A DNA stretch of 48,330 nucleotides from Asterionellopsis glacialis (GCA_014885115.2 WKLE02001478.1:1-48330), one strand, 5' to 3'. Positions 20,999-31,065 are shown, counted from the first letter of the stretch. The notes: generated by a model not told the origin, from the sequence alone. A program made the numbers and translations.

Positions 20999-22711
20999 TC
21001 AATTAAACCACTCGAGTAGTTCATCATACTTTGGAACGTTGCTGACGTCGTCACCAACAGAGGCAATAGTGGGTGGCTTAGCCATGGCTCGTTGTACCAA
21101 CTCTCGAAGATCTTCCTTGGTGACAGAATCAATCTTACGGCACATTGTTTCAGTATCTTCCCGATGACCGTATGTTAAGACTTGCCGACCCATATCTTCA
21201 AACAATACTAGTCGCGATTCAAGTTGTGTCAATACGTTGCATTTGAGCATGTTGCGAGCACGGTCAATCTCTTCATCTGTTACTAACTCTGTTTTCAATT
21301 TGTGGAGATGGTCTGTTAGTACCAATGTTGCATCTCGACTTTTGGTGGGAATGGAGCTTGCACTCAAGCCAAACAACCCACTTTCACCATGAAAGGAGGT
21401 AAATGCTTCCGCACTTTCAGCCCAATAATATTTGTTCAGGACCTGTCGATACAGTCTACTATACATTCCCTTTCCTGGACCACCGGCGGAAAAAGAATTT
21501 CCTCCTCCCAAGAGTGTTTGCAAAACACACGTTGGGACTAAATCGTCTGAATGCCACCCACCCAATTCAAATGCTAGTGCAACACGAGTAAACCCATCCA
21601 TGGTTTGTCGTTGCTCAGTGGCAGATCCACCTCTATAAACAGAGGCAACCGTAGGATCCTCGTGAGTGTGTGCCTCTATATGACCAAAGTGATGCTTGGA
21701 CATGTCCACAAGTTCATCGTGGCCAATTCCAGCACCAGCAATGACAAGACCCGAAGGGTTTTGTAGCATGTGAGTATGCCAGAATTCATGAACTGTATCA
21801 GCCGTCAAATTTGGCAGAGCCTCTGGTGGACAGAAATGTGGCTTTCCTAGCTGTTGGTCCGATCCGTATGCTGCACCCTGCAAGATTTCACCCAATGAAA
21901 TTTCAGGCATCATATCCATGTACTGGTAGTCAATAGCTTTCTTGCAATCCTCAACCTCATAATCCATAAATTTAGGTCGTAATACAACATCTGTCAACAG
22001 TTCCATAGCCTTTTCTACGTTGGGACGCAAAATGTCTACACAATGCAACGTTTGTTCACGTCCTGTATTAGCAAAACTTGTACCACCCCAGTCTTGGAGA
22101 GATTCCATAATTTCTAACCCTGACGTGTACTTTTCAGTCGATTGGAAGGCAAGCATCTCCAACAAGTGCGTAACTCCAACTTGATTTGGTTCTTCATGTC
22201 TCGATCCAATATTAGATAACAAACCAACTGTACAAACCTGACCATAAGTTTCTTGAGAAACGATTCGAATGCCGTTGTCAAGAGTTGAAATTATAGTGGT
22301 CGGCGTTATCAATTCGTCTCGGCTGACATTGGGAGGGATATAGGCAGGTACCTCATGACCAATTCGACGAGTTTCACCACCCTTTAACTCAGTTTGGATA
22401 AATTGCTTTTGTGATTCTCTTCGAGCAACTTTCTCTAACTCGGGTAATGTATTTTCATCGTCAAAATGATCTTCTTCTTCAATAGCCGAAGCAGGACGCC
22501 TTTTCGAAATCCAACTACTTTCTTGTGTGATAGACGCTGCCTCCGCGGCAGTAGTTTGTGATACCTTGGGACTTTCTGTTCGATTTGGATATTCATAACT
22601 TAGATTGTGCTTGCATCGGATTGTTCGCAAAGCTAGTTTTTTCGGAAGAGAGAATTCCCGTGCTGCTGCTGCTGCTCTTGGCAAGGAACGAGACGCTCTG
22701 GATGCCATCAT
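20999..22711 (-). CDS. Mitochondrial processing peptidase, alpha-type subunit (M16 family), 570 aa
   Basis: MPP cleaves presequences from proteins imported into the mitochondrial matrix. The alpha subunit binds substrate and the beta subunit is catalytic. The N-terminus MMASRASRSLPRAAAAAREF is a classical Arg/Ala-rich mitochondrial presequence. The M16 domain begins near 140. The inverted zinc site reads HLLEM (182-186) where catalytic beta subunits have HxxEH, so the second zinc His is lost, as in alpha subunits. The glycine-rich substrate loop GGGNSFSAGGPGKGM (402-416) is diagnostic of alpha-MPP. A longer acidic spacer (about 45-135) separates presequence and domain. It converges on the PPR gene. 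Confidence 0.93.
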   Translation of the reverse strand: MMASRASRSLPRAAAAAREFSLPKKLALRTIRCKHNLSYEYPNRTESPKVSQTTAAEAASITQESSWISKRRPASAIEEEDHFDDENTLPELEKVARRESQKQFIQTELKGGETRRIGHEVPAYIPPNVSRDELITPTTIISTLDNGIRIVSQETYGQVCTVGLLSNIGSRHEEPNQVGVTHLLEMLAFQSTEKYTSGLEIMESLQDWGGTSFANTGREQTLHCVDILRPNVEKAMELLTDVVLRPKFMDYEVEDCKKAIDYQYMDMMPEISLGEILQGAAYGSDQQLGKPHFCPPEALPNLTADTVHEFWHTHMLQNPSGLVIAGAGIGHDELVDMSKHHFGHIEAHTHEDPTVASVYRGGSATEQRQTMDGFTRVALAFELGGWHSDDLVPTCVLQTLLGGGNSFSAGGPGKGMYSRLYRQVLNKYYWAESAEAFTSFHGESGLFGLSASSIPTKSRDATLVLTDHLHKLKTELVTDEEIDRARNMLKCNVLTQLESRLVLFEDMGRQVLTYGHREDTETMCRKIDSVTKEDLRELVQRAMAKPPTIASVGDDVSNVPKYDELLEWFN

Positions 22712-23323
22712 GGTAGAAAAAATAACTTGGAACGCAAAACGAACAAGAACCCAGCAAGACGTCTCCGAACACTTTTAAACTTGAACACTTTCCAAAATAG
22801 GCAGCAAGTAATGAAAGATTGATCCAAGATGCGTGCGCCAATGGACGTCGGGTTGTCCAATGTGTTGTGTTTTGTGTTCGATTTGTAGCACTTGGTGATT
22901 GATTCGGTATTCGCAGTCAAAAAGTAGTGTCGTCGCGGAAGCTGAGAGAAGATATTTTTTATGCAACTACGCCGTGTAGCTTGTGCTTTTATGAGAGCAA
23001 GCACAGACAGCAGAGTGTGGAGTGGACAAGGAGAGCGAGAGGTCTTGTATTCGTCCGGGTCAGAGAAGTTTCATATCAGGTCATGAGTCTGCAGCGAAGA
23101 TCGCGAGTCTGCATTGCGCAACGCGAGATCTTTTCGAGNNNNNNNNNNNNNNNNNNNNNNNNNNNNNNNNNNNNNNNNNNNNNNNNNNNNNAAGAACGCA
23201 AAGAACGAGAAACATCACTGCAAAAAAGGCTGCAAAAGATGTAACAAGGCACAAGCGTTCTGAACGTGACTGCCGTTCCTAAGTTACATGACATCTACAC
23301 GTAAGACAACGGAGGAGGTCACG
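22712..23323. promoter_or_regulatory. Divergent promoter region between MPP and the UPF0301 gene, with assembly gap
   Basis: About 0.6 kb lies between the two start codons, so it holds both promoters. The sequence is interrupted by Ns at 23139-23191. Open frames running across the Ns (22927-23244 and neighbours) are artefacts of translating unknown bases. Confidence 0.45.
23139..23191. other. Assembly gap (53 Ns)
   Basis: A run of 53 undetermined bases. The right flank has a repeated AAGAACG(C/A) word, so a collapsed simple repeat is one possible cause of the gap. Confidence 0.95.
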
Positions 23324-25183
23324 ATGATATCCAAACATCTGCTCACGTTATTTTATGCTCTTTTGTGGAGTAAATCAACTGGAACATGCGCATTTTCTTT
23401 TTCTGCACGATATAACAGCGTTTACAGCAGTATCACAACTAATAGGTTTCTTGGGTTACAACAACGGAAAATTTTCAATTTGTTATACTTACAAAACAAA
23501 GATGATGATATCGGTGATTCACCAAATAAAAACGAGAACAGTGACAAGAAGGATGAAGTAGACTGGAGAGATTTCAGAGCAAAGCTTGTCATGTCTGAAA
23601 AAAAGGGAGAAGAAGTTCAGGTACCATCCTTGGATGCAACTAATACAAACGACGATGGACAGGGAAATGAAGTAGCACCAAAAGAATGGGCATATGATTC
23701 TGGACCTATGATAGAGACTGGTTCTGTCATCCTATGCAAACCACGAATAGACTTGGGTTACGGTCTTCGTCAGCAATACTTCCACAAGGCAGTTGTTCTA
23801 GTTTTGGATCACGATGAAAACTTTTTTACAAAGGGCATTATACTCAATCGTCCATCAAATCGTGTGTTGGAAAATGACGCATCACCACGTGGAAGTGAGA
23901 AATGGAGAGTATGGTTTGGAGGTGAAGTACAAGGGATGAATTCTGACGATGAAGAAATCATTTGTATTCATTCTCTTTCATCTGATGCCATTGATCGTGT
24001 ATCACATTTGGTAATGAAAGATATTAAATACACAGCCTTTGAGGATGCCAAAGAATTAGTACGCTTAGGCGAAGCGCAGCCAAGTGATTTCTGGGTATTT
24101 TCAGGATACGCTGGTTGGGGCAAGGGGCAACTTATGCAAGAAGTTGCACAGGACACATGGATTATGGTTACTACAGACTCTAATACCATATTGAAAGAGC
24201 TTGCCAAACAACAGCTTCCAGTGGGCTCTCAAGATGCGGGCTTAGATACGTGGAAAAACGTAATGAACCTGGTTGCAAGTGGTAGTGCTGAGTCGACACC
24301 AACTGTAATATTTGACGATTTGATGTTGAAAGAATGGGTGAGGCAGCGACTCTTTTCATCCTCTACATCGTCCAGCTTTACCCCAGCATTCACAGATGAA
24401 AAGGAAAATTTGCGTGGATTGCTTCTCCGTGCCTCTTCCGAGTACTGTTCACCCTTTCTCTTACAAGACCAGTCGATGCATAAGGGTCTCTTCCTTGTTA
24501 CTATGGATACAGAACGATACTCTGTAGCAGTTTCATTAAATCACCCAACAACTAGAGTTGTTGATATACCAGTACCTGTGAAACATATGGATTTCACCAT
24601 GGATGTTCCATTTATCCAGCGTTATGGAGGGCAGTACACAATTTATGGTGAAGGTGAGGTACCACTTCTTTGGTTACATTGTAGTGAAAAACTTCGTAAG
24701 GCAAAAATAGGTACACCGATATGTTCTTCAGGAGAGGGTATTTGGGAATGTACAGCAAAACAAGTAGCCGATGCAGTCCATAATTACTTAGCAGCACCAA
24801 CCGAATTCATGGCTATAAGTGGGGGATTTGTTTGGGAAAAGACCGATGGTGGCCAAGCAGGTGGAATTCGGGGAGAAATTTGGGACGGAAAATATGAACC
24901 GGTATCACCGACACTCACTGACGAGGTTTGGTCTACTCTGATCTCACAAGATTTGCTGTCCACGACAAATATTGACAAAAATATTGGTATTGGTATACAG
25001 GCCTGGGATATTGCTGGGGGGCAGAATACTGGCAAAGATGACAAGGGCGACGTCCCTGTGGTGCCTGGCAGCAGCGTTGCAGTATCAACTCTTTCTGATA
25101 CCGCGTTACGAAAATGGATTGCAGCATACATCTTGAATGCTCCTGGATTACAAGACGACCTTTCAGAAGGCAAGAGAGAATAA
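23324..25183 (+). CDS. Tandem UPF0301/DUF179 (AlgH-like) protein, probably plastid-targeted
   Basis: The function of the UPF0301 family is unknown, although bacterial AlgH is its best-known member. From this ATG the protein has 619 residues. A first complete domain covers about 125-300 (ETGSVILCKPRIDLGYGL, then GIILNRPSNRV, WFGGEV and FSGYAGWGKGQL). A second, more divergent copy spans about 362-590 (GLFLVTMDTERYSVAVSLNHPTTRV, then YGGQ and ISGGFVWEK). The start MISKHLLTLFYALLWSKSTG followed by TCAFSF looks like a signal peptide with Phe at +1, the diatom bipartite plastid signature. An upstream in-frame ATG at 23288 adds 12 polar residues and would spoil the signal peptide, so I prefer 23324. 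It diverges from MPP. Confidence 0.85.
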   Translation: MISKHLLTLFYALLWSKSTGTCAFSFSARYNSVYSSITTNRFLGLQQRKIFNLLYLQNKDDDIGDSPNKNENSDKKDEVDWRDFRAKLVMSEKKGEEVQVPSLDATNTNDDGQGNEVAPKEWAYDSGPMIETGSVILCKPRIDLGYGLRQQYFHKAVVLVLDHDENFFTKGIILNRPSNRVLENDASPRGSEKWRVWFGGEVQGMNSDDEEIICIHSLSSDAIDRVSHLVMKDIKYTAFEDAKELVRLGEAQPSDFWVFSGYAGWGKGQLMQEVAQDTWIMVTTDSNTILKELAKQQLPVGSQDAGLDTWKNVMNLVASGSAESTPTVIFDDLMLKEWVRQRLFSSSTSSSFTPAFTDEKENLRGLLLRASSEYCSPFLLQDQSMHKGLFLVTMDTERYSVAVSLNHPTTRVVDIPVPVKHMDFTMDVPFIQRYGGQYTIYGEGEVPLLWLHCSEKLRKAKIGTPICSSGEGIWECTAKQVADAVHNYLAAPTEFMAISGGFVWEKTDGGQAGGIRGEIWDGKYEPVSPTLTDEVWSTLISQDLLSTTNIDKNIGIGIQAWDIAGGQNTGKDDKGDVPVVPGSSVAVSTLSDTALRKWIAAYILNAPGLQDDLSEGKRE

Positions 25184-25959
25184 ATATTTCTGCAATAGAT
25201 GATCCACAATCAGCAGGTAGTTTTGAAATTTTAAGGCCATTACACAAGGCTATGTTTTAACATTTCTCTAGGTAACATACAGCGAATGATTCTAGAACAA
25301 AACTAACAGAGTTTTTCTAAATAAAAGTCCATATTTTGGTGACGCACATGCAGTTCTTCAACATGACGTTCGGCGAACAAAATACTATATTCCAGGCAAT
25401 AATGTTCTGCACGGACTTCCGGAAACGGACTCTTTTCTAGAGTTAGTCAACTTCCATGAAACAAAGTGCACTCATACGGGATCGACTTCGTCCATTTTTT
25501 TTTCGTGAGTTGTCTACCTACATCAATATTTTGTAATATTTCACGATGTGTACATAACATATTTTACTCTAGGTCACATAATATTCTGTACTACACTTGT
25601 ACAACCTTATTATTTGCCTGTTTTGTCCTTGCAGATGTTTTTGATACATCTTGAATCGGTACAGCGTGTAAAGAAGATAGATCCTGTCGAGTCTGGTCCT
25701 GCCTATTACCGGTATCGGTACTTAGTTACTCGTGCAGGTACTAGGTAGTTTGGTTCTTTACCTACCTGGTACCGTAGTTAGAATTCTCAGGTCGATCATA
25801 ATGATTTTCTGTTTTGAGAATCTCGAGATATCTAATCCTTGATGATCTGATACACTGAAATGCTGTTAGGCATTAGGCAATCGTTTCACACGGCTTCGGT
25901 TGCTACTTGTGTTCCTATCAATCGTTCTCAATTATTCTTATGCATCGTCTGATTTAGCC
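25184..25959. other. Intergenic spacer upstream of the reductase gene
   Basis: No gene seen. The region 25690-25790 has a dense cluster of GTAC, ACCGGTA and CTACC words (for example TACCGGTATCGGTAC), which also occur in other intergenic regions of this window. Confidence 0.4.
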
Positions 25960-26976
25960 ATGTCGTCTACTCCCGATCGCTCCAGTACATCCAGTGGAGT
26001 TGGAAAGACTGTCATGATTACGGGAGCAAATGGGTATATCGCTTCTTGGATCTGTAAACAACTTCTTGAGAAGGGTTACACCGTCCATGCATGCGTTCGC
26101 GATGCATCGATCCCTACAAAAGTTGACCACCTTAAAAAACTTCCAAACGCTGGTACGCATCTCAAACTTTTTTCAACTGGAAATTTGGGCGAAACAAAAG
26201 GCTGCTTTGATGAGGCCATGCTGGATTGTGATGCAATCATTCACGCTGCCACTCCTCTCATTTTTCAGGGTGCCGATGGTGAGACGACGGTTTTCCAACC
26301 GGCTATTGCGGCAACTCAAGACTTGCTTGAAAGTATCTCCAAGACTGGAAAGAAAGTGAATAAACTCATTTTAACTTCGTCCATGTCCTCAATTGCTCCA
26401 CAACCGGAACCAGAAATCAAAGATGAGTCTCATTGGAGTGATCCCGAGGTACAGAAATCAAAAGGCAGCTGGTATGGAGCGACAAAAACTACTCAAGAAT
26501 TAGTAGTCCAAAAATGGGTTGAAGACCAAGCAGACAAGGACTTTAAGTATGCTGCAATTTGCCCCACAATGGTCCTCGGTCCAAGCTTGAATACCGCAGC
26601 TAAATCATCAGGAACGCAAGGGGTATTACAAAAATGGTTGACAGGTGGTCTTTCAGAAATGGCTTGGAATGATTCCATGAGTTTCATTCATGTTGAGGAT
26701 TGCGCCAAGATGCACGTGGCTGCTTTGGAGCTGCCTACTGCTTCAGGAAGATATATGTGCGTTGTTGAGAGTTTACATTGGAATGAAATTTGCGCAATGT
26801 TGAAGGAGATTTATCCCAATATGAAAAACGTGAAACCATACGAAGAGAGCGACAAAGTAAAGCCTACTCAATTCAACTTTGATAAAAGAAATACACTGGG
26901 TGTTCAAGTCAAGTCAACCATCGAAATCTTGACCGAAGCTGCGGCACAACTCAAGGCACTGGGAGAACTAGATTGA
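25960..26976 (+). CDS. NAD(P)-dependent reductase of the extended SDR (DFR/CCR-like) family, 338 aa
   Basis: A Rossmann-fold oxidoreductase related to dihydroflavonol and cinnamoyl-CoA reductases, which reduce carbonyl groups with NADPH. The nucleotide-binding motif is TGANGYIA (21-28). VHACVRD (42-48) carries the Arg often used to bind the NADP phosphate. The catalytic residues are Ser near 140-141 (LTSSMSS) and YGATK with Tyr172 and Lys176. FIHVEDCAKMHVAALE is the usual C-terminal domain block. I chose the ATG at 25960; the frame extends upstream to a TTG at 25900 that encodes a hydrophobic stretch, so an upstream exon is possible but unsupported. The substrate cannot be inferred: diatoms lack lignin and most flavonoids. 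It converges on uS15m. Confidence 0.88.
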   Translation: MSSTPDRSSTSSGVGKTVMITGANGYIASWICKQLLEKGYTVHACVRDASIPTKVDHLKKLPNAGTHLKLFSTGNLGETKGCFDEAMLDCDAIIHAATPLIFQGADGETTVFQPAIAATQDLLESISKTGKKVNKLILTSSMSSIAPQPEPEIKDESHWSDPEVQKSKGSWYGATKTTQELVVQKWVEDQADKDFKYAAICPTMVLGPSLNTAAKSSGTQGVLQKWLTGGLSEMAWNDSMSFIHVEDCAKMHVAALELPTASGRYMCVVESLHWNEICAMLKEIYPNMKNVKPYEESDKVKPTQFNFDKRNTLGVQVKSTIEILTEAAAQLKALGELD

Positions 26977-27119
26977 TTCCAGGTCATTTGCCAAACGTAT
27001 CAATTTATTCCATTAGCTCTGATTTGAGATGGAAAGCAAGATGTGTAGATCATAATTAATCGTAATAAACACCACAAATTATTAACCATATACACAAAGA
27101 GTGCTCTATATTTTGAAGT

Positions 27120-27815
27120 TCAGCGCACTAAGCCTAATGTTTTGACTACCTTTCGATACGACTCAAAATCTTTGCGTTCCATATAATCAAGTACCTTGCG
27201 TCTTCGGACATAAAGAGCATCCAATCCGCGTTTGGATGAATTATCCTTTTTATGGGTTCGAAGATGGGTCTGTAACTGTTGGATGCGTGTAGTCAATGCA
27301 ATCACTTGCACAGCAGAGGAACCCGTGTCACCGTCCCGCATTTGAAATAGTTCCATCCCTCGTTGCTTTTGCGCTTTTACAACCTCTGATTGACTTCCAT
27401 TAGTCAAATCGAAGAGCTTTTTAACGCGATCGCTCATTTTGACTCCTTCAAAATGAAATCTCTGCAAGGGTTCCTTGTTTTTTACTTCTTCCATGCGCTC
27501 CTTCATTTCCTGGGAAGCCCTTTCTTCCGCCTCTTTCGCAATTCTATCGCGCTCTTCTCTAGAAATGGCCCCAATTACTGGTGTGTCCTTTGGGTCAAGG
27601 TACTTGGGAGGTTTAGGAGGAAAGATACCCTGCTTGGCAAGCGCGGCCCATTTAGCCTTTCTTGCCATACGTTTTTGTCTGGCTTTCGTAATGGAACGCT
27701 GTTGTTGCAACGAGAATGGATTATTCCCATTGACCGAAGACAATGGTGCCATTGTGCCCACCGCCGGACGCAATGACATTGAGGCGACGGCGCGGATCAT
27801 AGCGGAATTCATCAT
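27120..27815 (-). CDS. MRPS15: Mitochondrial small-subunit ribosomal protein uS15m
   Basis: A component of the mitochondrial small ribosomal subunit that binds the central domain of the small rRNA. The C-terminal 90 residues are a clear S15 domain: DTGSSAVQVIALTTRIQQL, then HLRTHKKDNSSKRGL, VRRRKVLDYME and YRKVVKTLGLVR. A basic, Ala/Lys-rich N-terminal extension includes RQKRMARKAKWAALAKQG and a charged coiled stretch. From ATG 27815 the protein starts MMNSAMIRAVASMSLRPAVG, a typical mitochondrial presequence. The frame stays open to another ATG at 27920 (266 residues in all), also basic, and that longer form cannot be excluded. Confidence 0.92.
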   Translation of the reverse strand: MMNSAMIRAVASMSLRPAVGTMAPLSSVNGNNPFSLQQQRSITKARQKRMARKAKWAALAKQGIFPPKPPKYLDPKDTPVIGAISREERDRIAKEAEERASQEMKERMEEVKNKEPLQRFHFEGVKMSDRVKKLFDLTNGSQSEVVKAQKQRGMELFQMRDGDTGSSAVQVIALTTRIQQLQTHLRTHKKDNSSKRGLDALYVRRRKVLDYMERKDFESYRKVVKTLGLVR

Positions 27816-27920
27816 GGTCGATGGCCTGTTTGTTGACTTCAACAAACCAACTGGGTTCGTCTTGTGTCTTATTAAGGTCCTCTCTAGAAAACAGCACGAT
27901 GGACGATGGATGTGATGCAT

Positions 27921-28849
27921 CAGTTTGGGGTGCTCTGGGCTACCGTCCGTCCGTCGAGTAAAATAAAAATCTCAAATCATTTCTATCATCTGCGATTGCC
28001 GTGTCTGAAGTAAGTTCCAACGTAACGTTTTTTGCATGAATATGCCCCATAATTCGCCCATAATCGACTCTTTCGATTGGAATTATGCACCTTATTTATG
28101 CGATTTTTGCGTTACCTTGGAAAGTCCAGCAAATATGCCTGGTCACACGCAAATTTTCCGGTGATGCATCACCGGAGATTTTGCTACATGAAAAGACGTA
28201 AAAATAGAAGTAGATATGCCATTTGCACATTTGAAGTGCACAAGGACACACCAGTTGAAGCAAAATGGGCATGAACGACAAAAAAATTTCAAGTAGGAAT
28301 CTCATTTGTTTTGAAAAATGACGAGTTTAAACAGAATATGATAAATGACGACAAGAACCATTACAAGACTCATCCTAATTATGTAACAGCTTAATATAAT
28401 AATTATGATTATGTGGCAAATTATCTAGAATGCTGGTTGTTGTCAACAATATGTCTGGCTAATCAGCACATAAAATCAGGTCTAAAATGATTTTTGGGTA
28501 TATTTTTTCAGTCAACAACAAATTCCAATATTTCCTCTCAAAACTATGATTTACTTCTTAAAAAACACAATCAACTAAAATAAACTAATGATATTGCTGA
28601 ATAAAGTCATAGATAGTGACATGATACTGATTGGTTGTTGTGTTAAGTAGGGATTATTGCATAACTATAATGCTATTAAAATCCCAAAATCTTGGTACTC
28701 TATCACCTGCTCATTTGATCCTTTTTATTATGTATGTTCACAACCTGTTGATAATCTCACTCACAACAATCAAATTCAAATAATAAAGATAGAAAACTGA
28801 TCCATAAGATCATGATGTAACTAAAATAATTACAGGTGGGAGACTGCAC
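27921..28849. other. Transition from gene DNA to an AT-rich island
   Basis: The first few hundred bases are the uS15m 5' flank. From about 28280 the sequence is strongly AT-rich with no supported gene. A short GATGCATCACC palindromic word occurs near 28160-28175. Confidence 0.35.
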
Positions 28850-29008
28850 CAGTAAGGAGCAGCCCAATCACTGCTACTAACCCAATCCAGTTTTCTAAAA
28901 GATCCACCCATCACTTTGTTATGTGAGGGTGTGAAATAAGGGTACATTTTCAGCTGTGGAATTCTACTTGCAGTAAGGAGCAGTTCAATTCCTGCTAAGT
29001 CAATCCAG
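28850..29008 (+). repeat. Two direct copies of a 38-41 bp sequence with a conserved mini-hairpin
   Basis: Copy 1 (28850-28890) and copy 2 (28971-29008) share CAGTAAGGAGCAG at the start and CAATCCAG at the end. In both, AGCAG and CTGCT face each other across an eight-base loop whose sequence differs (CCCAATCA and TTCAATTC). Stem conservation with a changing loop suggests structure, but two copies are few. Confidence 0.5.
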
Positions 29009-29671
29009 ATTGGCCAACATAGAAGGAAAAGTCAACTTTTCATAATGGCATCTTTTTTTCTCATTTTCTTTTGGCAGAAAACAAAAAATGGCATACCAAA
29101 ACAAAAACACAAAGCTTGTGGTTGGTGAGTGTAATTTAATTTTCTTTCATGCTAAGAATATAGCATGCTTGTTCATATCATATTACTACATTAGTTTGTT
29201 TCTTTTGATTACAATACAATTCGATGCAAACACAGATTTTTAATCCAAAACTCAAATCACTCATTCATTTTTGACTTTGCTATCATGGATCATGCTAATA
29301 TTAAATCTGATTGTGCTGCAAATGTTCTTATCTCCTCTAAAAAATGAAGGGCACAATGTATTTAATGATGAAGTCCAAACTATCAACTCATTTACCTTGT
29401 CATTGAAGAAGGTTGCTGCCATTTATACTGCATATGTAGGTTGTGCTGTCCTTTATATGCCAAGCAGTAGACAGATTTTTAATGTGCCAAAGATGTTTGC
29501 ATCCACCATCCAAGCAGCCAAATCCATGATGATCTACCCATGCAATGTCAAATTTGAATGGATGGGTGCAAAAGATATGAAAGATGGCTTCTTTGACAGA
29601 GAAGTTGTACTGTATTTGTTGTTAAATGATTGGTACATTACAAATGACTGAAAACCATTTCTCATATAGAA
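29009..29671 (+). other. AT-rich spacer with weak coding traces
   Basis: An open frame at 29271-29651 starts at TTG and encodes 126 residues with no motif I recognise. It sits just upstream of, and in a different frame from, the broken fragment at 29672-30004 and could be an earlier piece of the same decayed gene. Confidence 0.25.
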
Positions 29672-30004
29672 ATTGCACCGAATGATGGTCTCATGTCTTG
29701 TAATTGGGGTTAGGAGACTAATCCTCAGTGTGTCCAATATAAGGTAAGAGTCAACAGCCCATCGGATACATTGGCAATCCATCTAGAGAAAGGAAATGGT
29801 ACTAGTAGTAGTGATTGGGCCAACACTGCAGCACAATCCAACCTCTGCAGCAATGGACTCGTTCAGTTCCATGCACATTTTAACACTGGTGGTTCAACCA
29901 TTACTTTCGACGCGAAAAAGATTTAAAGGAGTGCTGTGAATCCTAGTTTTTATGTCCAAAAGTGCAACAGCATTATCCATACTCTGGTTGTGGTTGAAGC
30001 ATAA
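29672..30004 (+). pseudogene. Unrecognised gene fragment with two in-frame stops
   Basis: One frame runs 111 codons and reads like a folded, Cys-containing protein: NPQCVQYKVRVNSPSDTLAI, then HLEKGNGTSSSDWANTAAQ, NLCSNGLVQFHAHF and GGSTITFDAKKI, and NPSFYVQKCNSII. It is broken by a TAG after CNWG (about 29711) and a TAA after AKKI (29924). Composition is less AT-rich than the flanks. Cysteines, Asn/Ser/Thr content and the lack of charge clusters suggest a secreted or surface domain. The family is unknown to me. No upstream start is visible. Confidence 0.4.
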
Positions 30005-30459
30005 GGAATGTGGGGCAGTGTATCGGAATGCTACGGTTTGATAGCTTTCCGTCTGAACTGATTAGATGTACTAGAGGTATTATTTAATACTGTCATCTGT
30101 ACTGGAACAAATTATTAGTCATAATACATATCTATATCCGTAACAAAAACAAAACTTCATGAAATCTTTCTTATACATTTTTTTGATGGCGCGCCAAAAA
30201 TCGTTCTTGATCAATTTTTTGTATAGTTTTGTAGAGTATGATTCACTAGGTACTGGACTACGTACCAGGTACACAAAGCTGGCAGTCCCAGCTAGCTGTC
30301 GGATGGAGCCGAAGTCAAGAATAAGGAGGTTCCGAAGAAAAAAAGGAAAACCAATGATCCGTAAGCCATAAGCGGCCGCTTATACTGATACCCTTTTTGT
30401 TTCATAAGCCAGCAGCGGCAGAAGCAACCAGAAAACGCCGAAAATCTTGATTGGAGACA
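30005..30459. promoter_or_regulatory. 5' flank of the BIN4-like gene
   Basis: No gene seen. It contains a GTAC-rich stretch at 30245-30275 (CTAGGTACTGGACTACGTAC) and a GCGGCCGC site near 30372. The open frame at 30159-30371 has no recognisable features. Confidence 0.35.
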
Positions 30460-31065
30460 ATGGAGAAAATAAAATCGAATTCCAAGGACTCATCATCACC
30501 TTCGTCCGTGACGGATTTACCACCAGTGTGTGATTCGGTGGATGTTGTATTGCCTCCGTCACTTTTCTCATCCAGCGGAGGCGAGTGTTCGGTCTTGGTC
30601 CAAGTCGAGCCGGAAGATGCATTGGTTTTGGACTTCGAAGGATCTCAGGGAGCCATCGGCCGATTTGAGGCAGATGGAGATGGTGTTGTTCTAGATTTCA
30701 AAGGAAACCAATACGAAGGAAAAATTCAACCGGGTCCAACTGCAATGGTTCTGGCGTTTGCAAAGCAAGGTTTTGGGCCATCGGATAAGCAAACAAAGGA
30801 AAGGCTCAAGGTCGACTCCATAACTGATGAATTCCTAACCTTGACGAAGACACAAGATACAATGGCTAAGCTCGATGCAGTTGTCAAGGGGAAAATGGAC
30901 GATGGGTATTCGGTTCGAGATGAAAATGTGAACGATTCCTCAGCCAACGAAGTTAAAAATGCCGATCAGAATAAGAATAATGCTTCAGATAAAAAGAGAG
31001 ATTCTAGTGCAAATACTTCAAATTCCACGAAGAAAAGAAAAGTAGCCGCTAAAAAGAAGAAGTAA
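30460..31065 (+). CDS. BIN4/MIDGET-like DNA-binding protein, putative topoisomerase VI complex component, 201 aa
   Basis: In Arabidopsis BIN4 (MIDGET) binds DNA and works with topoisomerase VI in endoreduplication and chromatin upkeep. The central block (about 50-105) reads LVLDFEGSQGAIGRF, then VVLDFKGNQYEGKI and QPGPTAMVLAF, which closely follows my recollection of the BIN4 core (two similar strands with a Gly-Asn/Asp-Gly turn). Then comes a helical segment and a Lys-rich tail (KKRKVAAKKKK), which is both a nuclear localisation signal and a DNA-binding tail. The start is the ATG at 30460; the TTG at 30451 is in frame but unlikely. It ends 42 bases before the VPS36 stop on the other strand. 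Assignment rests on pattern recognition without a search. Confidence 0.68.
   Translation: MEKIKSNSKDSSSPSSVTDLPPVCDSVDVVLPPSLFSSSGGECSVLVQVEPEDALVLDFEGSQGAIGRFEADGDGVVLDFKGNQYEGKIQPGPTAMVLAFAKQGFGPSDKQTKERLKVDSITDEFLTLTKTQDTMAKLDAVVKGKMDDGYSVRDENVNDSSANEVKNADQNKNNASDKKRDSSANTSNSTKKRKVAAKKKK

Noticed and set aside
22927..23294. Open frames across the N run on both strands
   Set aside because: They depend on translating undetermined bases and have no homology-like features.
28970..29010. tRNA T-arm (AGTTCAATTCC) in the direct repeat
   Set aside because: The stem AGCAG/CTGCT encloses eight bases instead of the seven of a T loop, and no cloverleaf can be drawn.
29672..30004. Stop-codon readthrough or selenocysteine gene
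   Set aside because: The two in-frame stops are TAG and TAA, not TGA; eRF1 here has standard decoding motifs; no start codon or promoter is evident.
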